In this document: piece after piece, positions 7,185-15,487 of the stretch
How positions within the stretch are numbered: position 1 is the stretch's first letter
How the letters are laid out: each line of letters opens with the position of its first letter
From: Azotobacter paspali
GTDB lineage: Bacteria > Pseudomonadota > Gammaproteobacteria > Pseudomonadales > Pseudomonadaceae
DNA length: 18,711 nucleotides
Strand: one strand, 5' to 3'
Assembly: GCF_042434745.1 (NCBI RefSeq)
Contig: NZ_JBHLSS010000132.1
Translations under genes and position numbers: made by a program
Notes under the pieces: model-generated
Databases searched by the model: none
What the model was told of the DNA's origin: nothing
The model's input: the letters and a program-made list of their open reading frames with translations, nothing else

Positions 7185-7620
7185 GGATGTCCAGCCTGGG
7201 CGCGTACAGGAAACCGAAGGAAACGCAGCCATCGCGTCCCGGCACCGTATGGTGCAGCCGGTGCGCTTGGTACAAGCGCTTGAGGTAGCCGCTGCGCGGT
7301 ACGTAGCGCAGCCCCCAGCGCCGATGCACCAGGGCGTCGTGGGCGAGAAAGTAGAGAAGGCCGTAAAGGGTCATGCCGGCGCCGATCCATTGCAGCGGCC
7401 AGAGACCGACCGTGCCCAAAGCGATCAGAAGGATGGCGAGGCCGGCGAACACCAGCGCATAGAGATCGTTCTTCTCGAACCAGCCATGGCGTGGCTCGTG
7501 GTGCGAGCGATGCCAGCCCCAGCCCCAGCCGTGCATCACGTACTTGTGCGAGGCCCAGGCCACCGCCTCCATTATGGCGACGGTGGCGAGCACTATCAGG
7601 GTGTCGAGCAGCAGGCGCAT
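7102..7620 (-). CDS. crtZ: Beta-carotene hydroxylase CrtZ
   Basis: Non-haem di-iron membrane hydroxylase that hydroxylates C3 and C3' of beta-carotene to make zeaxanthin. The diagnostic histidine clusters are all present: HKYVMH (25-30), HRSHH (37-41), HDALVH (94-99) and HRLHH (120-124). Hydrophobic stretches around residues 5-24 and 54-93 fit its membrane helices. Length 172 residues against about 175 in Pantoea. It runs opposite to the main operon, as in Pantoea, and its last 83 bases overlap crtB on the other strand. Upstream, 65 bases away and in the same direction, is mrp/apbC. I see no clear terminator between them, so readthrough from that housekeeping gene may contribute to its expression. 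Confidence 0.95.
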   Translation of the reverse strand: MRLLLDTLIVLATVAIMEAVAWASHKYVMHGWGWGWHRSHHEPRHGWFEKNDLYALVFAGLAILLIALGTVGLWPLQWIGAGMTLYGLLYFLAHDALVHRRWGLRYVPRSGYLKRLYQAHRLHHTVPGRDGCVSFGFLYAPRLDILRGQLRRLHGKPLQRGATGSIGPRAAD

Positions 7621-7685
7621 GGTGGACCTTCGGCAGTGGAGTTGCCCTCAGTCTAGAAGACGCCGGCTGCGGACAACCCCTGACT

Positions 7686-8780
7686 TCAATCCTCGCTGAT
7701 CACAATCTTTGGCATCGATTGGGCGACGATCTGCACGCTCTGGGCGATGCGCGCGCCGACGGTGCGAGCTATCTGCTGGTAGATCAGGGTAACCGGGCTG
7801 TCCGGGTCGGCGATCACCGTCGGCCGGCCGGCGTCGGCCTGGCTACGGATCTCCATGGACAGCGGCAGGGAGGCGAGCAGTTCGACGTTGTACTGGGCCG
7901 CCAGCTTCTCGCCGCCGCCCTCGCCGAACAGGTGCTCGGCATGTCCGCACTTGGAGCAGATATGCACGGCCATGTTCTCTACCACGCCGAGCACCGGAAT
8001 GTTCACCTTGCGGAACATCTCCACTCCCTTCCTGGCATCCAGCAGAGCGAGGTCCTGCGGCGTGGTGACGATCACCGCACCGGCCACCGGCACCTTCTGC
8101 GCCAGGGTCAGTTGGATGTCGCCGGTACCGGGCGGCATGTCCACCACTAGGTAGTCGAGGTTGTCCCAATCGGTCTGGGTGGCCAGTTGCATGAGTGCGC
8201 CGGAAACCACAGGCCCACGCCAGACCATGGGCGTGTCGTCGTCGGTGAGAAAGGCCATGGACATCAGCTGCACGCCATGAGCCTGCAGCGGGATGAAAGC
8301 CTTCTGGTCGCGGACCTGCGGACGGCTGCCTTCGGGAATGCCGAACATGATTCCCTGGCTGGGGCCGTAGATGTCCGCATCGAGCATGCCGACCCGTGCG
8401 CCTTCGCGGGCCAGGGCCAGGGCTAGGTTGGCCGCGGTGGTGGACTTGCCCACCCCGCCCTTGCCGGAAGCCACGGCGATGACGTTCTTCACCCCCTGCA
8501 AACCCTGCACCTGTTCCAGGGCCTTGTGCGGAGCGATCACAGAGTCCACTTGCACGCGCGCTTCGCGCACGCCGTCGAGGCTTTTCAGGCCGGTTTCGAG
8601 CAGTTGCGCCCAGCCATCTTTGAACAACCCGGCGGCATAGCCGAGTTCCAGCCGCACGCCGACCTGGCCGTCCCGAATGGCAATATCGCGGACGCAGCCG
8701 GCGCTGACCGGGTCCTGCTTGAGATGGGGGTCGAAGTACTGACGCAGTGCGGTTTCCACCGCTTCGCGAGTGACGGACAT
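7686..8780 (-). CDS. apbC: Iron-sulfur cluster carrier ATPase Mrp/ApbC
   Basis: Mrp/NBP35-type P-loop ATPase that binds and delivers Fe-S clusters to apo-proteins in the cytoplasm. An N-terminal DUF59/MIP18-like domain (about 5-80) is followed by the ATPase domain with the deviant Walker A motif GKGGVGKST (106-114), the DADIYGPSQ stretch (134-142), VVDMPPGTGD (212-221) and the cluster-binding CSKC (Cys275, Cys278). The protein has 364 residues, the usual length. I chose the ATG at 8780 because GGGAG lies eight bases upstream and the residues before it in the longer frame do not match the family. It is divergent from metG, the arrangement also known in E. coli and P. aeruginosa (PA3481-PA3482). 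Confidence 0.95.
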   Translation of the reverse strand: MSVTREAVETALRQYFDPHLKQDPVSAGCVRDIAIRDGQVGVRLELGYAAGLFKDGWAQLLETGLKSLDGVREARVQVDSVIAPHKALEQVQGLQGVKNVIAVASGKGGVGKSTTAANLALALAREGARVGMLDADIYGPSQGIMFGIPEGSRPQVRDQKAFIPLQAHGVQLMSMAFLTDDDTPMVWRGPVVSGALMQLATQTDWDNLDYLVVDMPPGTGDIQLTLAQKVPVAGAVIVTTPQDLALLDARKGVEMFRKVNIPVLGVVENMAVHICSKCGHAEHLFGEGGGEKLAAQYNVELLASLPLSMEIRSQADAGRPTVIADPDSPVTLIYQQIARTVGARIAQSVQIVAQSMPKIVISED

Positions 8781-8973
8781 GGGCTGCTCCCGAAAAACCG
8801 ACTGAAACGGATGGCCATGATAGCCGAGCCCGGCCCGATCGACATGCTCGGGCGGCAACCATCATGGAAGAAGCCTCCACGCCGACTTCCACGAGCCTCC
8901 CCGCGGATGAAAAAAAACCGCTACGGCCTTACACTCACGGACTTTCCCTTCCGCAATCCCGACCGCACAGACC
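8781..8973. promoter_or_regulatory. Divergent apbC-metG intergenic promoter region
   Basis: For apbC, the minus strand has TATCAT (complement of 8817-8822), preceded at 16 bases by a weak TGTCGA, placing a start about 30 bases upstream of the ATG. For metG, TACACT (8930-8935) is a possible -10 about 38 bases before the start codon with no convincing -35. No clear Shine-Dalgarno sequence precedes metG. These are pattern matches only. Confidence 0.3.
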
Positions 8974-11019
8974 ATGCCCGAAGCTCGCCAGATCCTCGTC
9001 ACCAGCGCCCTGCCCTATGCCAACGGCTCGATCCATCTGGGCCACATGCTCGAGCACATCCAGACCGACATCTGGGTGCGCTTCCAGAAGCAACGCGGCA
9101 ACCAGTGCGTATACGTCTGCGCCGACGATGCCCACGGCTCGGCGATCATGTTGCGCGCCGAGAAGGAAGGCATCACCCCGGAGCAGTTGATCGCCTACGT
9201 ACAGGCCGAGCACAGCGCCGACTTCGCCGACTTTCTGGTGGATTTCGACAATTACCACTCCACCCACGCCAAAGAGAACCGTGCTCTGTCGGAGGCCATC
9301 TATCTCCGCCTGCGCGACGCCGGACACATCGCTACCCGCTCGGTGACCCAGTATTTCGACCCCGAGAAGGGCATGTTCCTCGCCGACCGATTCATCAAGG
9401 GCACCTGTCCGAAGTGCGGTGCCGAGGACCAGTACGGCGACAACTGCGAGAAGTGCGGCGCCACCTATGAGCCGACCGAACTGAAAGACCCGCGCTCGGC
9501 TATTTCCGGGGCCACGCCGGTGCTCAAGGATTCCAAGCATTTCTTCTTCAAGCTGCCGGACTTCGAGGCCATGCTCAAAGAATGGACCCGCAGCGGCACC
9601 TTGCAAGAGGCGGTGGCGAACAAGATCGCCGAATGGCTGGACGGCGGCCTGCAGGAGTGGGACATCTCCCGAGACGCGCCCTACTTCGGCTTCGAGATTC
9701 CCGACGAGCCGGGCAAGTACTTCTATGTCTGGCTGGATGCGCCGATCGGCTACATGGCCAGCTTCAAGAACCTCTGCGCGCGTCGCCCCGAGCTGGACTT
9801 CGACGCCTTCTGGTGCAAGGACTCCAAGGCCGAGCTATACCATTTCATCGGCAAGGACATCGTCAATTTCCACACCCTGTTCTGGCCGGCGATGCTCGAA
9901 GGCGCGGGCTTCCGCAAGCCGACCGCGGTCAACGTGCACGGTTACCTGACCGTCAACGGTCAGAAGATGTCAAAGTCGCGCGGCACCTTCATCAAGGCGC
10001 GCACTTACCTCGATCACCTCAACCCCGAATACCTGCGCTACTACTACGCCAGCAAATTGTCGCGCGGCGTGGACGACCTCGATCTCAACCTCGAGGACTT
10101 CGTGCAGAAGGTCAATTCCGATCTGGTGGGCAAGGTGGTCAACATCGCCAGCCGCTGCGCCGGCTTCATCCACAAGGGCAACGCCGGTCTGATGGTCGAT
10201 GCCAATCCCGAGCCGGAGCTGTGGGAGGCCTTCCAGGTTGCCGCTCCGGCTATTGCCGAGGCCTACGAAGGCCGTGACTTCGGCCGCGCCATGCGCGAGA
10301 TCATGGCGCTGGCCGACCGTGCCAACGCCTGGATCGCCGACAAGGCACCCTGGGCATTGAACAAACAGGAAGGCAAGCAGGCCGAAGTGCAGGAGATCTG
10401 CGCCTTCGGTATCAACCTGTTCCGCCAGTTGTTGATCTTCCTCAAGCCCGTACTGCCCAACCTGGCCACCGCCGCCGAGGCTTTCCTCAACGTCGCCCCG
10501 CTGACCTGGCAGGATCATGCACTACGCTTGGCCAACCATCCGCTCAACCCCTTCACCCCGCTGATGACCCGTATCGAACCCGCGAAGATCGACGCCATGA
10601 TTGAAGCCTCCAAGGAAGACCTCGCCGCCCAGAACACCGAAGCCGCCGCCCCCCAAGGCAATGGTGAACTGGTCAAGGAGCCGCTGGCTCCGGAAATCGA
10701 CTTCAATGCCTTCGCCGCCGTCGACCTGCGTATCGCGTTGATCGAGAAGGCCGAGTTCGTCGAGGGCGCCGATAAGCTGCTGCGCCTGACCCTGGATATC
10801 GGCGACGCCAAGCGCAACGTGTTCTCCGGCATCAAGAGCGCTTATCCGGAGCCGAGCGAGCTAGAAGGTCGCCTGACCCTGTACGTCGCCAACCTGGCGC
10901 CGCGCAAGATGAAGTTCGGCCTGTCCGAGGGCATGGTGCTGGCCGCCGGCCCTGGCGGCAACGAGATCTTCCTGCTCAGCCCGGATGCCGGCGCCAAGCC
11001 TGGCCAGCGCGTGCATTAA
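8974..11019 (+). CDS. metG: Methionyl-tRNA synthetase MetG (dimeric type)
   Basis: Class I aminoacyl-tRNA synthetase that charges initiator and elongator tRNA-Met. The HIGH-type motif reads HLGH (21-24) and the KMSKS loop is KMSKS (331-335). A four-cysteine zinc knuckle (Cys145, Cys148, Cys158, Cys161) falls at the same positions as in E. coli MetG. An alpha-helical anticodon-binding region follows, and a C-terminal Trbp111/EMAP-like tRNA-binding and dimerisation domain begins near residue 574 (EIDFNAF) and runs to residue 681. Length matches the dimeric proteobacterial enzyme. No sign of damage. Confidence 0.98.
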   Translation: MPEARQILVTSALPYANGSIHLGHMLEHIQTDIWVRFQKQRGNQCVYVCADDAHGSAIMLRAEKEGITPEQLIAYVQAEHSADFADFLVDFDNYHSTHAKENRALSEAIYLRLRDAGHIATRSVTQYFDPEKGMFLADRFIKGTCPKCGAEDQYGDNCEKCGATYEPTELKDPRSAISGATPVLKDSKHFFFKLPDFEAMLKEWTRSGTLQEAVANKIAEWLDGGLQEWDISRDAPYFGFEIPDEPGKYFYVWLDAPIGYMASFKNLCARRPELDFDAFWCKDSKAELYHFIGKDIVNFHTLFWPAMLEGAGFRKPTAVNVHGYLTVNGQKMSKSRGTFIKARTYLDHLNPEYLRYYYASKLSRGVDDLDLNLEDFVQKVNSDLVGKVVNIASRCAGFIHKGNAGLMVDANPEPELWEAFQVAAPAIAEAYEGRDFGRAMREIMALADRANAWIADKAPWALNKQEGKQAEVQEICAFGINLFRQLLIFLKPVLPNLATAAEAFLNVAPLTWQDHALRLANHPLNPFTPLMTRIEPAKIDAMIEASKEDLAAQNTEAAAPQGNGELVKEPLAPEIDFNAFAAVDLRIALIEKAEFVEGADKLLRLTLDIGDAKRNVFSGIKSAYPEPSELEGRLTLYVANLAPRKMKFGLSEGMVLAAGPGGNEIFLLSPDAGAKPGQRVH

Positions 11020-11025
11020 TCCCGC

Positions 11026-11061
11026 CAGGGGGTGGAGGATTCCTCCCCCGGCCACCCCCTG
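11026..11061 (+). terminator. Strong GC hairpin after metG without a T tract
   Basis: CAGGGGGTGG (11026-11035) is the exact reverse complement of CCACCCCCTG (11052-11061), giving a 10-bp stem that starts seven bases after the metG stop. The loop region contains a second, competing dyad, GGAGGATTCCTCC (11034-11046). The base after the stem is C and no T run follows, so termination would be imperfect; mRNA 3'-end protection or partial readthrough into rsxA are alternatives. Confidence 0.5.
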
Positions 11062-11087
11062 CAAGCCTTGCCGAACGGCCTCCGCGG

Positions 11088-11118
11088 TTGTTCGCCCCTG
11101 CGCCCTCCCCGATATAAT
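11088..11118 (+). promoter_or_regulatory. Candidate rsxA promoter with consensus -10
   Basis: A perfect TATAAT lies at 11113-11118, 48 bases before the rsxA start. The nearest -35-like hexamer is TTGTTC (11088-11093) with a long 19-base spacer; at the standard 17 bases the hexamer is poor. A long spacer is seen at promoters activated by MerR-type regulators such as SoxR, but I see no SoxR-type dyad and do not assign one. Confidence 0.45.
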
Positions 11119-11166
11119 GAACACCTTTTCTCTCCCGCCCTCTGCCCGCCCGACGGTATCCCCGCG

Positions 11167-11751
11167 ATGACCGAACTCGTCCTGATCCTGGTTGGCGCCA
11201 TCCTGGTCAACAACTTCGTGCTGGTGCAATTTCTCGGCCTCTGTCCTTTCATGGGCGTGTCGAAGCGGATCGAGACGGCCATCGGCCTGGCCCTGGCCAC
11301 CACCTTCGTGCTGACCCTGGCGACCATGTGCAGCTATCTGCTGCAACGGTACGTGCTCGTGCCGCTGGATCTGGAATACCTGCGCACCATCGGTTTCATC
11401 CTGGTGATCGCCGTGGTGGTGCAGTTCACCGAAATGCTGGTGAACAAGACCAGTCCGTTGCTTTACCGCGTTCTGGGCATCTTCCTGCCGCTGATCACCA
11501 CCAACTGCATCGTCCTCGGCGTGGCCCTGCTCAACGCCAACAAGGCGGGTTACGGCTTCCTCGAGTCCGGCATCAACGGCTTCGGCGCCGGCCTCGGTTT
11601 TTCCCTGGTGCTGGTGCTGTTCGCCGCCATGCGCGAGCGCATCGCTATCGCCGATGTACCCAAACCCTTCAAGGGCGCGGCCATCGGCCTGATCACCGCC
11701 GGCCTGATGTCCCTGGCCTTCATGGGCTTTTCCGGATTGATCAAGCCATGA
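11167..11751 (+). CDS. rsxA: Electron transport complex subunit RsxA/RnfA
   Basis: Integral inner-membrane subunit of the Rsx/Rnf complex, which moves electrons between NADH and ferredoxin-like partners; in E. coli the complex reduces SoxR. The protein has 194 residues, almost entirely hydrophobic, consistent with six membrane helices. It has the hallmark NNFVLVQFLGLCPFMGVS near the N terminus and GIFLPLITTNCIVLG in the middle; each carries a Cys that in the family helps bind an intramembrane Fe-S centre with RsxE. The frame is open 45 residues upstream, but the ATG at 11167 gives the canonical MTELVLI start. Its stop overlaps the rsxB start (ATGA). Confidence 0.96.
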   Translation: MTELVLILVGAILVNNFVLVQFLGLCPFMGVSKRIETAIGLALATTFVLTLATMCSYLLQRYVLVPLDLEYLRTIGFILVIAVVVQFTEMLVNKTSPLLYRVLGIFLPLITTNCIVLGVALLNANKAGYGFLESGINGFGAGLGFSLVLVLFAAMRERIAIADVPKPFKGAAIGLITAGLMSLAFMGFSGLIKP

Positions 11752-12311
11752 CCGCCGTGCTCGCCCTGTTCCTGCTGTGTCTGGTGTGCGGTGCCATCCT
11801 CGGTTATGCGGCGGTGCGTTTTCGCGTCGAGGGCAATCCCGTCGCCGAACAGATCAATGCCCTGCTACCGCAGACCCAGTGCGGCCAGTGCGGCTATCCC
11901 GGCTGCAAGCCCTACTCCGAAGCCATCGCCGCCGGCGACAGGATCAACAAGTGCCCGCCCGGTGGCGAGGCGACCATCCTGGCTCTGGCCGAGTTGCTGG
12001 ACCTCGAGCCCGAACCGCTGGACTCCCCCGAAGGCGAGAAGCCGCGAATGGTCGCACGCATCCGCGAAGCGGAGTGCATCGGCTGCACCAAATGCCTACA
12101 GGCCTGTCCGGTGGACGCCATCGTCGGCGCCGCCAGGCACATGCACACGGTGATCGCCGCCGAATGCACCGGCTGCGATCTCTGCGTCGAACCTTGCCCG
12201 TTGGACTGCATCGACATGCTTTTGATCGCCGACACACTGCAGGACTGGAAGTGGGAGCTGCCCCTACCTCCCGGCCGACTGATCGCCAGCGATCGGGAGC
12301 GAGCGGCATGA
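11748..12311 (+). CDS. rsxB: Electron transport complex ferredoxin subunit RsxB/RnfB
   Basis: Membrane-anchored polyferredoxin of the Rsx/Rnf complex. One N-terminal membrane helix (about 2-22) is followed by the Fe-S domain with Cys45, Cys48, Cys53 and Cys69, then two 4Fe-4S ferredoxin motifs: Cys110, 113, 116, 120 and Cys140, 143, 146, 150. Length 187 residues, as usual for proteobacterial RsxB. The start is fixed by the 4-base overlap with rsxA and by the family N terminus; the open frame extends much further upstream in antiphase with rsxA and is not coding there. It overlaps rsxC by 4 bases in the same manner, so the first three subunits look translationally coupled. Confidence 0.96.
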   Translation: MTAVLALFLLCLVCGAILGYAAVRFRVEGNPVAEQINALLPQTQCGQCGYPGCKPYSEAIAAGDRINKCPPGGEATILALAELLDLEPEPLDSPEGEKPRMVARIREAECIGCTKCLQACPVDAIVGAARHMHTVIAAECTGCDLCVEPCPLDCIDMLLIADTLQDWKWELPLPPGRLIASDRERAA

Positions 12312-14374
12312 GCGAAGCGAAACTCTGGGAATTCCAGGGTGGCATTCACCCACCGGAACGCAAGGAACTCTCCAACCGCACGCCGATCCAGAGGGTGCCG
12401 TTACCCGCGCGTCTGATCCTGCCGCTCGGACAGCACATCGGCGCCCTGGCCGAGCCGATCGTCACGGTCGGCGAGCGGCTCCTCAAGGGTCAGCCGATCG
12501 CCACAGCCAACGGACGGGTCAGCGCGCCGCTGCACGCCCCGACCTCCGGCACGGTGAGCTTCGTCGGCATGCAACCTTATCCCCACGTTTCCGGCCTGCT
12601 CGCACCGGCCATCGTCATCGATAGCGACGGCCTGGATGAATGGACCGCCCTGGAGCCTTGTGCCGACTATCGCAGCCTGGAGCCGGCGATATTGCTGGAG
12701 AGAATCCGCCAGGCCGGTATCAGCGGCCTGGGCGGCGCCGGCTTCCCTACGGCGGTGAAGCTGACGGCACGCCCGCAGCGGAAGATCCACACGCTGATCG
12801 TCAACGGTGCCGAATGCGAGCCCTATATCACTGCCGATGACCGGCTGATGCGAGAAAGAGCGGCCGAGCTGATTATCGGCATCGATATCCTCGTGCAACT
12901 GATCGAACCCGAGCAGGTGCTCATCGGCATCGAGGATAACAAGTCCGAGGCGATCGACGCGGTGCGCGCCGCCCTCGGCGAGCGGTCGTTCGGCCTACGG
13001 GTACTGCCGACCAAGTATCCGTCCGGCGGCGAACGGCAACTGATCGAAACCCTCACTGGCCAACAGGTGCCGAGCGGCGGCCTGCCGGCGGATATCGGCA
13101 TGCTCTGCCAGAACGTCGGCACCTGTGTCGCCATCCATGACGCGGTACTCCTGGGGCGGCCGCTGATCTCGCGCATCGTCACCCTGACTGGCGAAGCCCT
13201 GGCCCGGCCGATGAACGTCGAGGCCCTGCTCGGCACACCGGTAGGCGAACTGCTGGCCTTCGCCGGGCTGGATGAGGCGCGCATGGACCGCCTGATCATG
13301 GGCGGTCCGATGATGGGCTTCACCCTGCCCTCGCTTGACGTGCCCCTGATCAAGACTGCTAACTGCCTGCTGGCACCGACCCGCAGCGAGTTGCCGGCTC
13401 CGCCACCGGCGCTGCCGTGCATTCGCTGCGGTGCCTGCGCCGATGTCTGTCCGGCCAGCCTGCTGCCGCAGCAACTGCATTTCTTCGCCCTCGGTCGGGA
13501 ACACGGGCAACTCAGGGCATACAACCTATTCGACTGCATCGAATGCGGCGCCTGTGCTTACGTCTGCCCCTCCAACCTGCCGCTGGTGCAGTACTACCGT
13601 GCGGCCAAGGCGGAAATCCGCGAACTGGAGCAGAAGCGGCACAAGGCCAGGCATTCCAAGCTACGTTTCGAGCTGCGCCAGGAGCGCCTGCGCAAGTCCG
13701 AGGAACAGAAGGAAGCCGAACGCCAGACTCGCGTCGAAAAGGCCGCCCGGGCCAGGGCGGTACAGGCGGAAAGCAGCTCGGTGCCCCATCAGGAAACTTC
13801 GCTTGCCAGCCGACCGACCGAACTCTCCGAGCACCAGAAAAAGCTGAAGATCGAGGCGAGCATGGCCCAAGTCGCCTTGAAAAAGGCCGAGAAGCAGCTC
13901 GCCGTCCACCCCACGGCAGAGCTGGAAGCCCAGGTCGCCGAACTGCGTGCCGCTGCCGAGGCGGCACGCAGGGCACTGGAGGCAACTACTCCGGCAGCAC
14001 CGTCGGTAAGCAACGACACAGCACTGAAGAAAGCCAAGATCGAGTTGGCAATGAGGCGTACCGAGTTGAAGAAGGCCGAGAAGGCCAATGCCGACGACAA
14101 CGAACTGACTCGCCTGCGCGAGGCCCTGGCCGACGCCGAGCGGGCTCTGCATGCCGCCGAGGAGGCTTCGAACAGGCCCGCACCGCAATTGGTGCGGATC
14201 GATAAACGCCCGGTGGATGAAAAGTTGCGGACCCTGAAGACCGAACTCGCCTTCGCCCGCGCCGACCTGCGCAAACTGGAACGCGACGCGACAATCGATC
14301 CAGCCGTGCTGGAATCGACCCGGACGCGCCTGGCCGAAGCCGAGCGCCGGCTGGCGGAATACCAAAGCGAATGA
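12308..14374 (+). CDS. rsxC: Electron transport complex subunit RsxC/RnfC
   Basis: Peripheral subunit of the Rsx/Rnf complex that binds FMN and NADH and carries two 4Fe-4S clusters. The N-terminal part has the GLGGAGFPTAVKL glycine-rich nucleotide-binding stretch and NGAECEPYITADD. The cluster motifs are CIRCGACADVC (371-381) and CIECGACAYVC (410-420). From about residue 440 the chain becomes a highly charged, Ala/Lys/Glu/Arg-rich coiled-coil tail, containing three related segments near residues 511-535, 573-595 and 640-662, each around 63-66 residues after the last. Total 688 residues; the length of this tail is known to vary between species. The start at 12308 is fixed by the overlap with rsxB. 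A 78-base gap separates it from rsxD. Confidence 0.95.
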   Translation: MSEAKLWEFQGGIHPPERKELSNRTPIQRVPLPARLILPLGQHIGALAEPIVTVGERLLKGQPIATANGRVSAPLHAPTSGTVSFVGMQPYPHVSGLLAPAIVIDSDGLDEWTALEPCADYRSLEPAILLERIRQAGISGLGGAGFPTAVKLTARPQRKIHTLIVNGAECEPYITADDRLMRERAAELIIGIDILVQLIEPEQVLIGIEDNKSEAIDAVRAALGERSFGLRVLPTKYPSGGERQLIETLTGQQVPSGGLPADIGMLCQNVGTCVAIHDAVLLGRPLISRIVTLTGEALARPMNVEALLGTPVGELLAFAGLDEARMDRLIMGGPMMGFTLPSLDVPLIKTANCLLAPTRSELPAPPPALPCIRCGACADVCPASLLPQQLHFFALGREHGQLRAYNLFDCIECGACAYVCPSNLPLVQYYRAAKAEIRELEQKRHKARHSKLRFELRQERLRKSEEQKEAERQTRVEKAARARAVQAESSSVPHQETSLASRPTELSEHQKKLKIEASMAQVALKKAEKQLAVHPTAELEAQVAELRAAAEAARRALEATTPAAPSVSNDTALKKAKIELAMRRTELKKAEKANADDNELTRLREALADAERALHAAEEASNRPAPQLVRIDKRPVDEKLRTLKTELAFARADLRKLERDATIDPAVLESTRTRLAEAERRLAEYQSE

Positions 14375-14452
14375 CCCGGCAGTGGCCTTCTACGGCAGCC
14401 AACCGGCGAGCCCGATAGCCGCGCCCCTGGGCAAGTACACAACGGAGAGCCA

Positions 14453-15484
14453 ATGGCCCTGCCCCGCATCACTTCACCCCACGCGACGGGCAGCAACCGT
14501 ACCCGCCGGATCATGCAGCAAGTGCTGGTCGCGACCCTGCCCGGTCTGTTGACGCTGACTTGGCTATATGGTTTCGCCCCCCTGATCAATCTGCTCTTGG
14601 CGAGCGCCATGGCGCTCGGTCTCGAGGCTGCCGTTCTGCGCCTCCGGCAGCGTCCTGTCGGTTTCTTTCTCAACGACTGCAGCGCTCTGGTCACGGCCGT
14701 GCTGCTGGCCCTCGCCCTGCCACCTCAGTCGCCCTGGTGGCTGACTCTGACCGCCTGCGGTTTCGCCATCCTGTTCGGCAAACACGTCTATGGCGGGTTG
14801 GGACAGAACCCCTTCAACCCGGCGATGGTCGGCTACGTAGTGGCGCTGGTTTCCTTCCCGGTGGAAATGACCGCCTGGCCTGTTCCCCATGTCGTCGGGC
14901 TGACCGAAGGCATTCAACATACCTTTGGCATCGCCTCCCTGCCTGACGGCTGGAGTCAGGCGACGGCCCTGGACGCGCTGAAGACCAACCGAAGCCTGAC
15001 GATGGACGAACTTCGGGCACAGAATATGGCCTTCGGCCATCTGGGAAGCCGGGGAGCCGAGTGGGTCAATCTTGCCTTTCTTGTCGGCGGCCTGTTCATG
15101 CTTCGGCGCCGTCTGTTCGGCTGGCACGCGCCGGCCGGCATGCTCGGAGCGCTGTTCGTCATGAGCCTACTGTTCTGGAACGGCGCGGACTCCGACTCCA
15201 ACGGCTCGCCCCTGTTTCATCTGCTGAGCGGTGCAACCATGCTAGGCGCTTTCTTTATCGTCACCGATCCGGTGAGCGGCGCTACCAGTAACCAGGGGCG
15301 ACTGATTTTCGGAACAGGCGTCGGCATCCTCGTCTATGTGATCCGCGCCTGGGGAGGATACCCGGACGGAGTGGCCTTCGCCGTGCTGCTGATGAACCTG
15401 GCCGCACCGGCCATCGACTACTTCAGTCGCCCGCGCACCTATGGGCATCGCAAGGCTGAGCGCGGCTTCAAGGTAGGGGGCTAA
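14453..15484 (+). CDS. rsxD: Electron transport complex subunit RsxD/RnfD
   Basis: Integral membrane flavoprotein subunit of the Rsx/Rnf complex, homologous to NqrB. The protein has 343 residues with several membrane helices. It has the conserved YGGLGQNPFNPAMVGYVV (113-130) and GGYPDGVAFAVLL segments. The covalent FMN is expected on Thr171 in the SQAT motif of DGWSQATALDALKT, which aligns with the Thr187 motif described for the E. coli/Vibrio proteins. A second SGAT pair (LLSGATMLGAFF and DPVSGATS) is also a family feature. The start ATG has GGAGA six bases upstream. Attachment of FMN would need an ApbE flavin transferase, which is not encoded in this window. Confidence 0.95.
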   Translation: MALPRITSPHATGSNRTRRIMQQVLVATLPGLLTLTWLYGFAPLINLLLASAMALGLEAAVLRLRQRPVGFFLNDCSALVTAVLLALALPPQSPWWLTLTACGFAILFGKHVYGGLGQNPFNPAMVGYVVALVSFPVEMTAWPVPHVVGLTEGIQHTFGIASLPDGWSQATALDALKTNRSLTMDELRAQNMAFGHLGSRGAEWVNLAFLVGGLFMLRRRLFGWHAPAGMLGALFVMSLLFWNGADSDSNGSPLFHLLSGATMLGAFFIVTDPVSGATSNQGRLIFGTGVGILVYVIRAWGGYPDGVAFAVLLMNLAAPAIDYFSRPRTYGHRKAERGFKVGG

Positions 15485-15487
15485 ACC

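Noticed and set aside
11088..11118. SoxR-type operator upstream of rsxA
   Set aside because: The 19-base spacer is suggestive, but no SoxR-box-like dyad lies between the candidate -35 and -10 elements.
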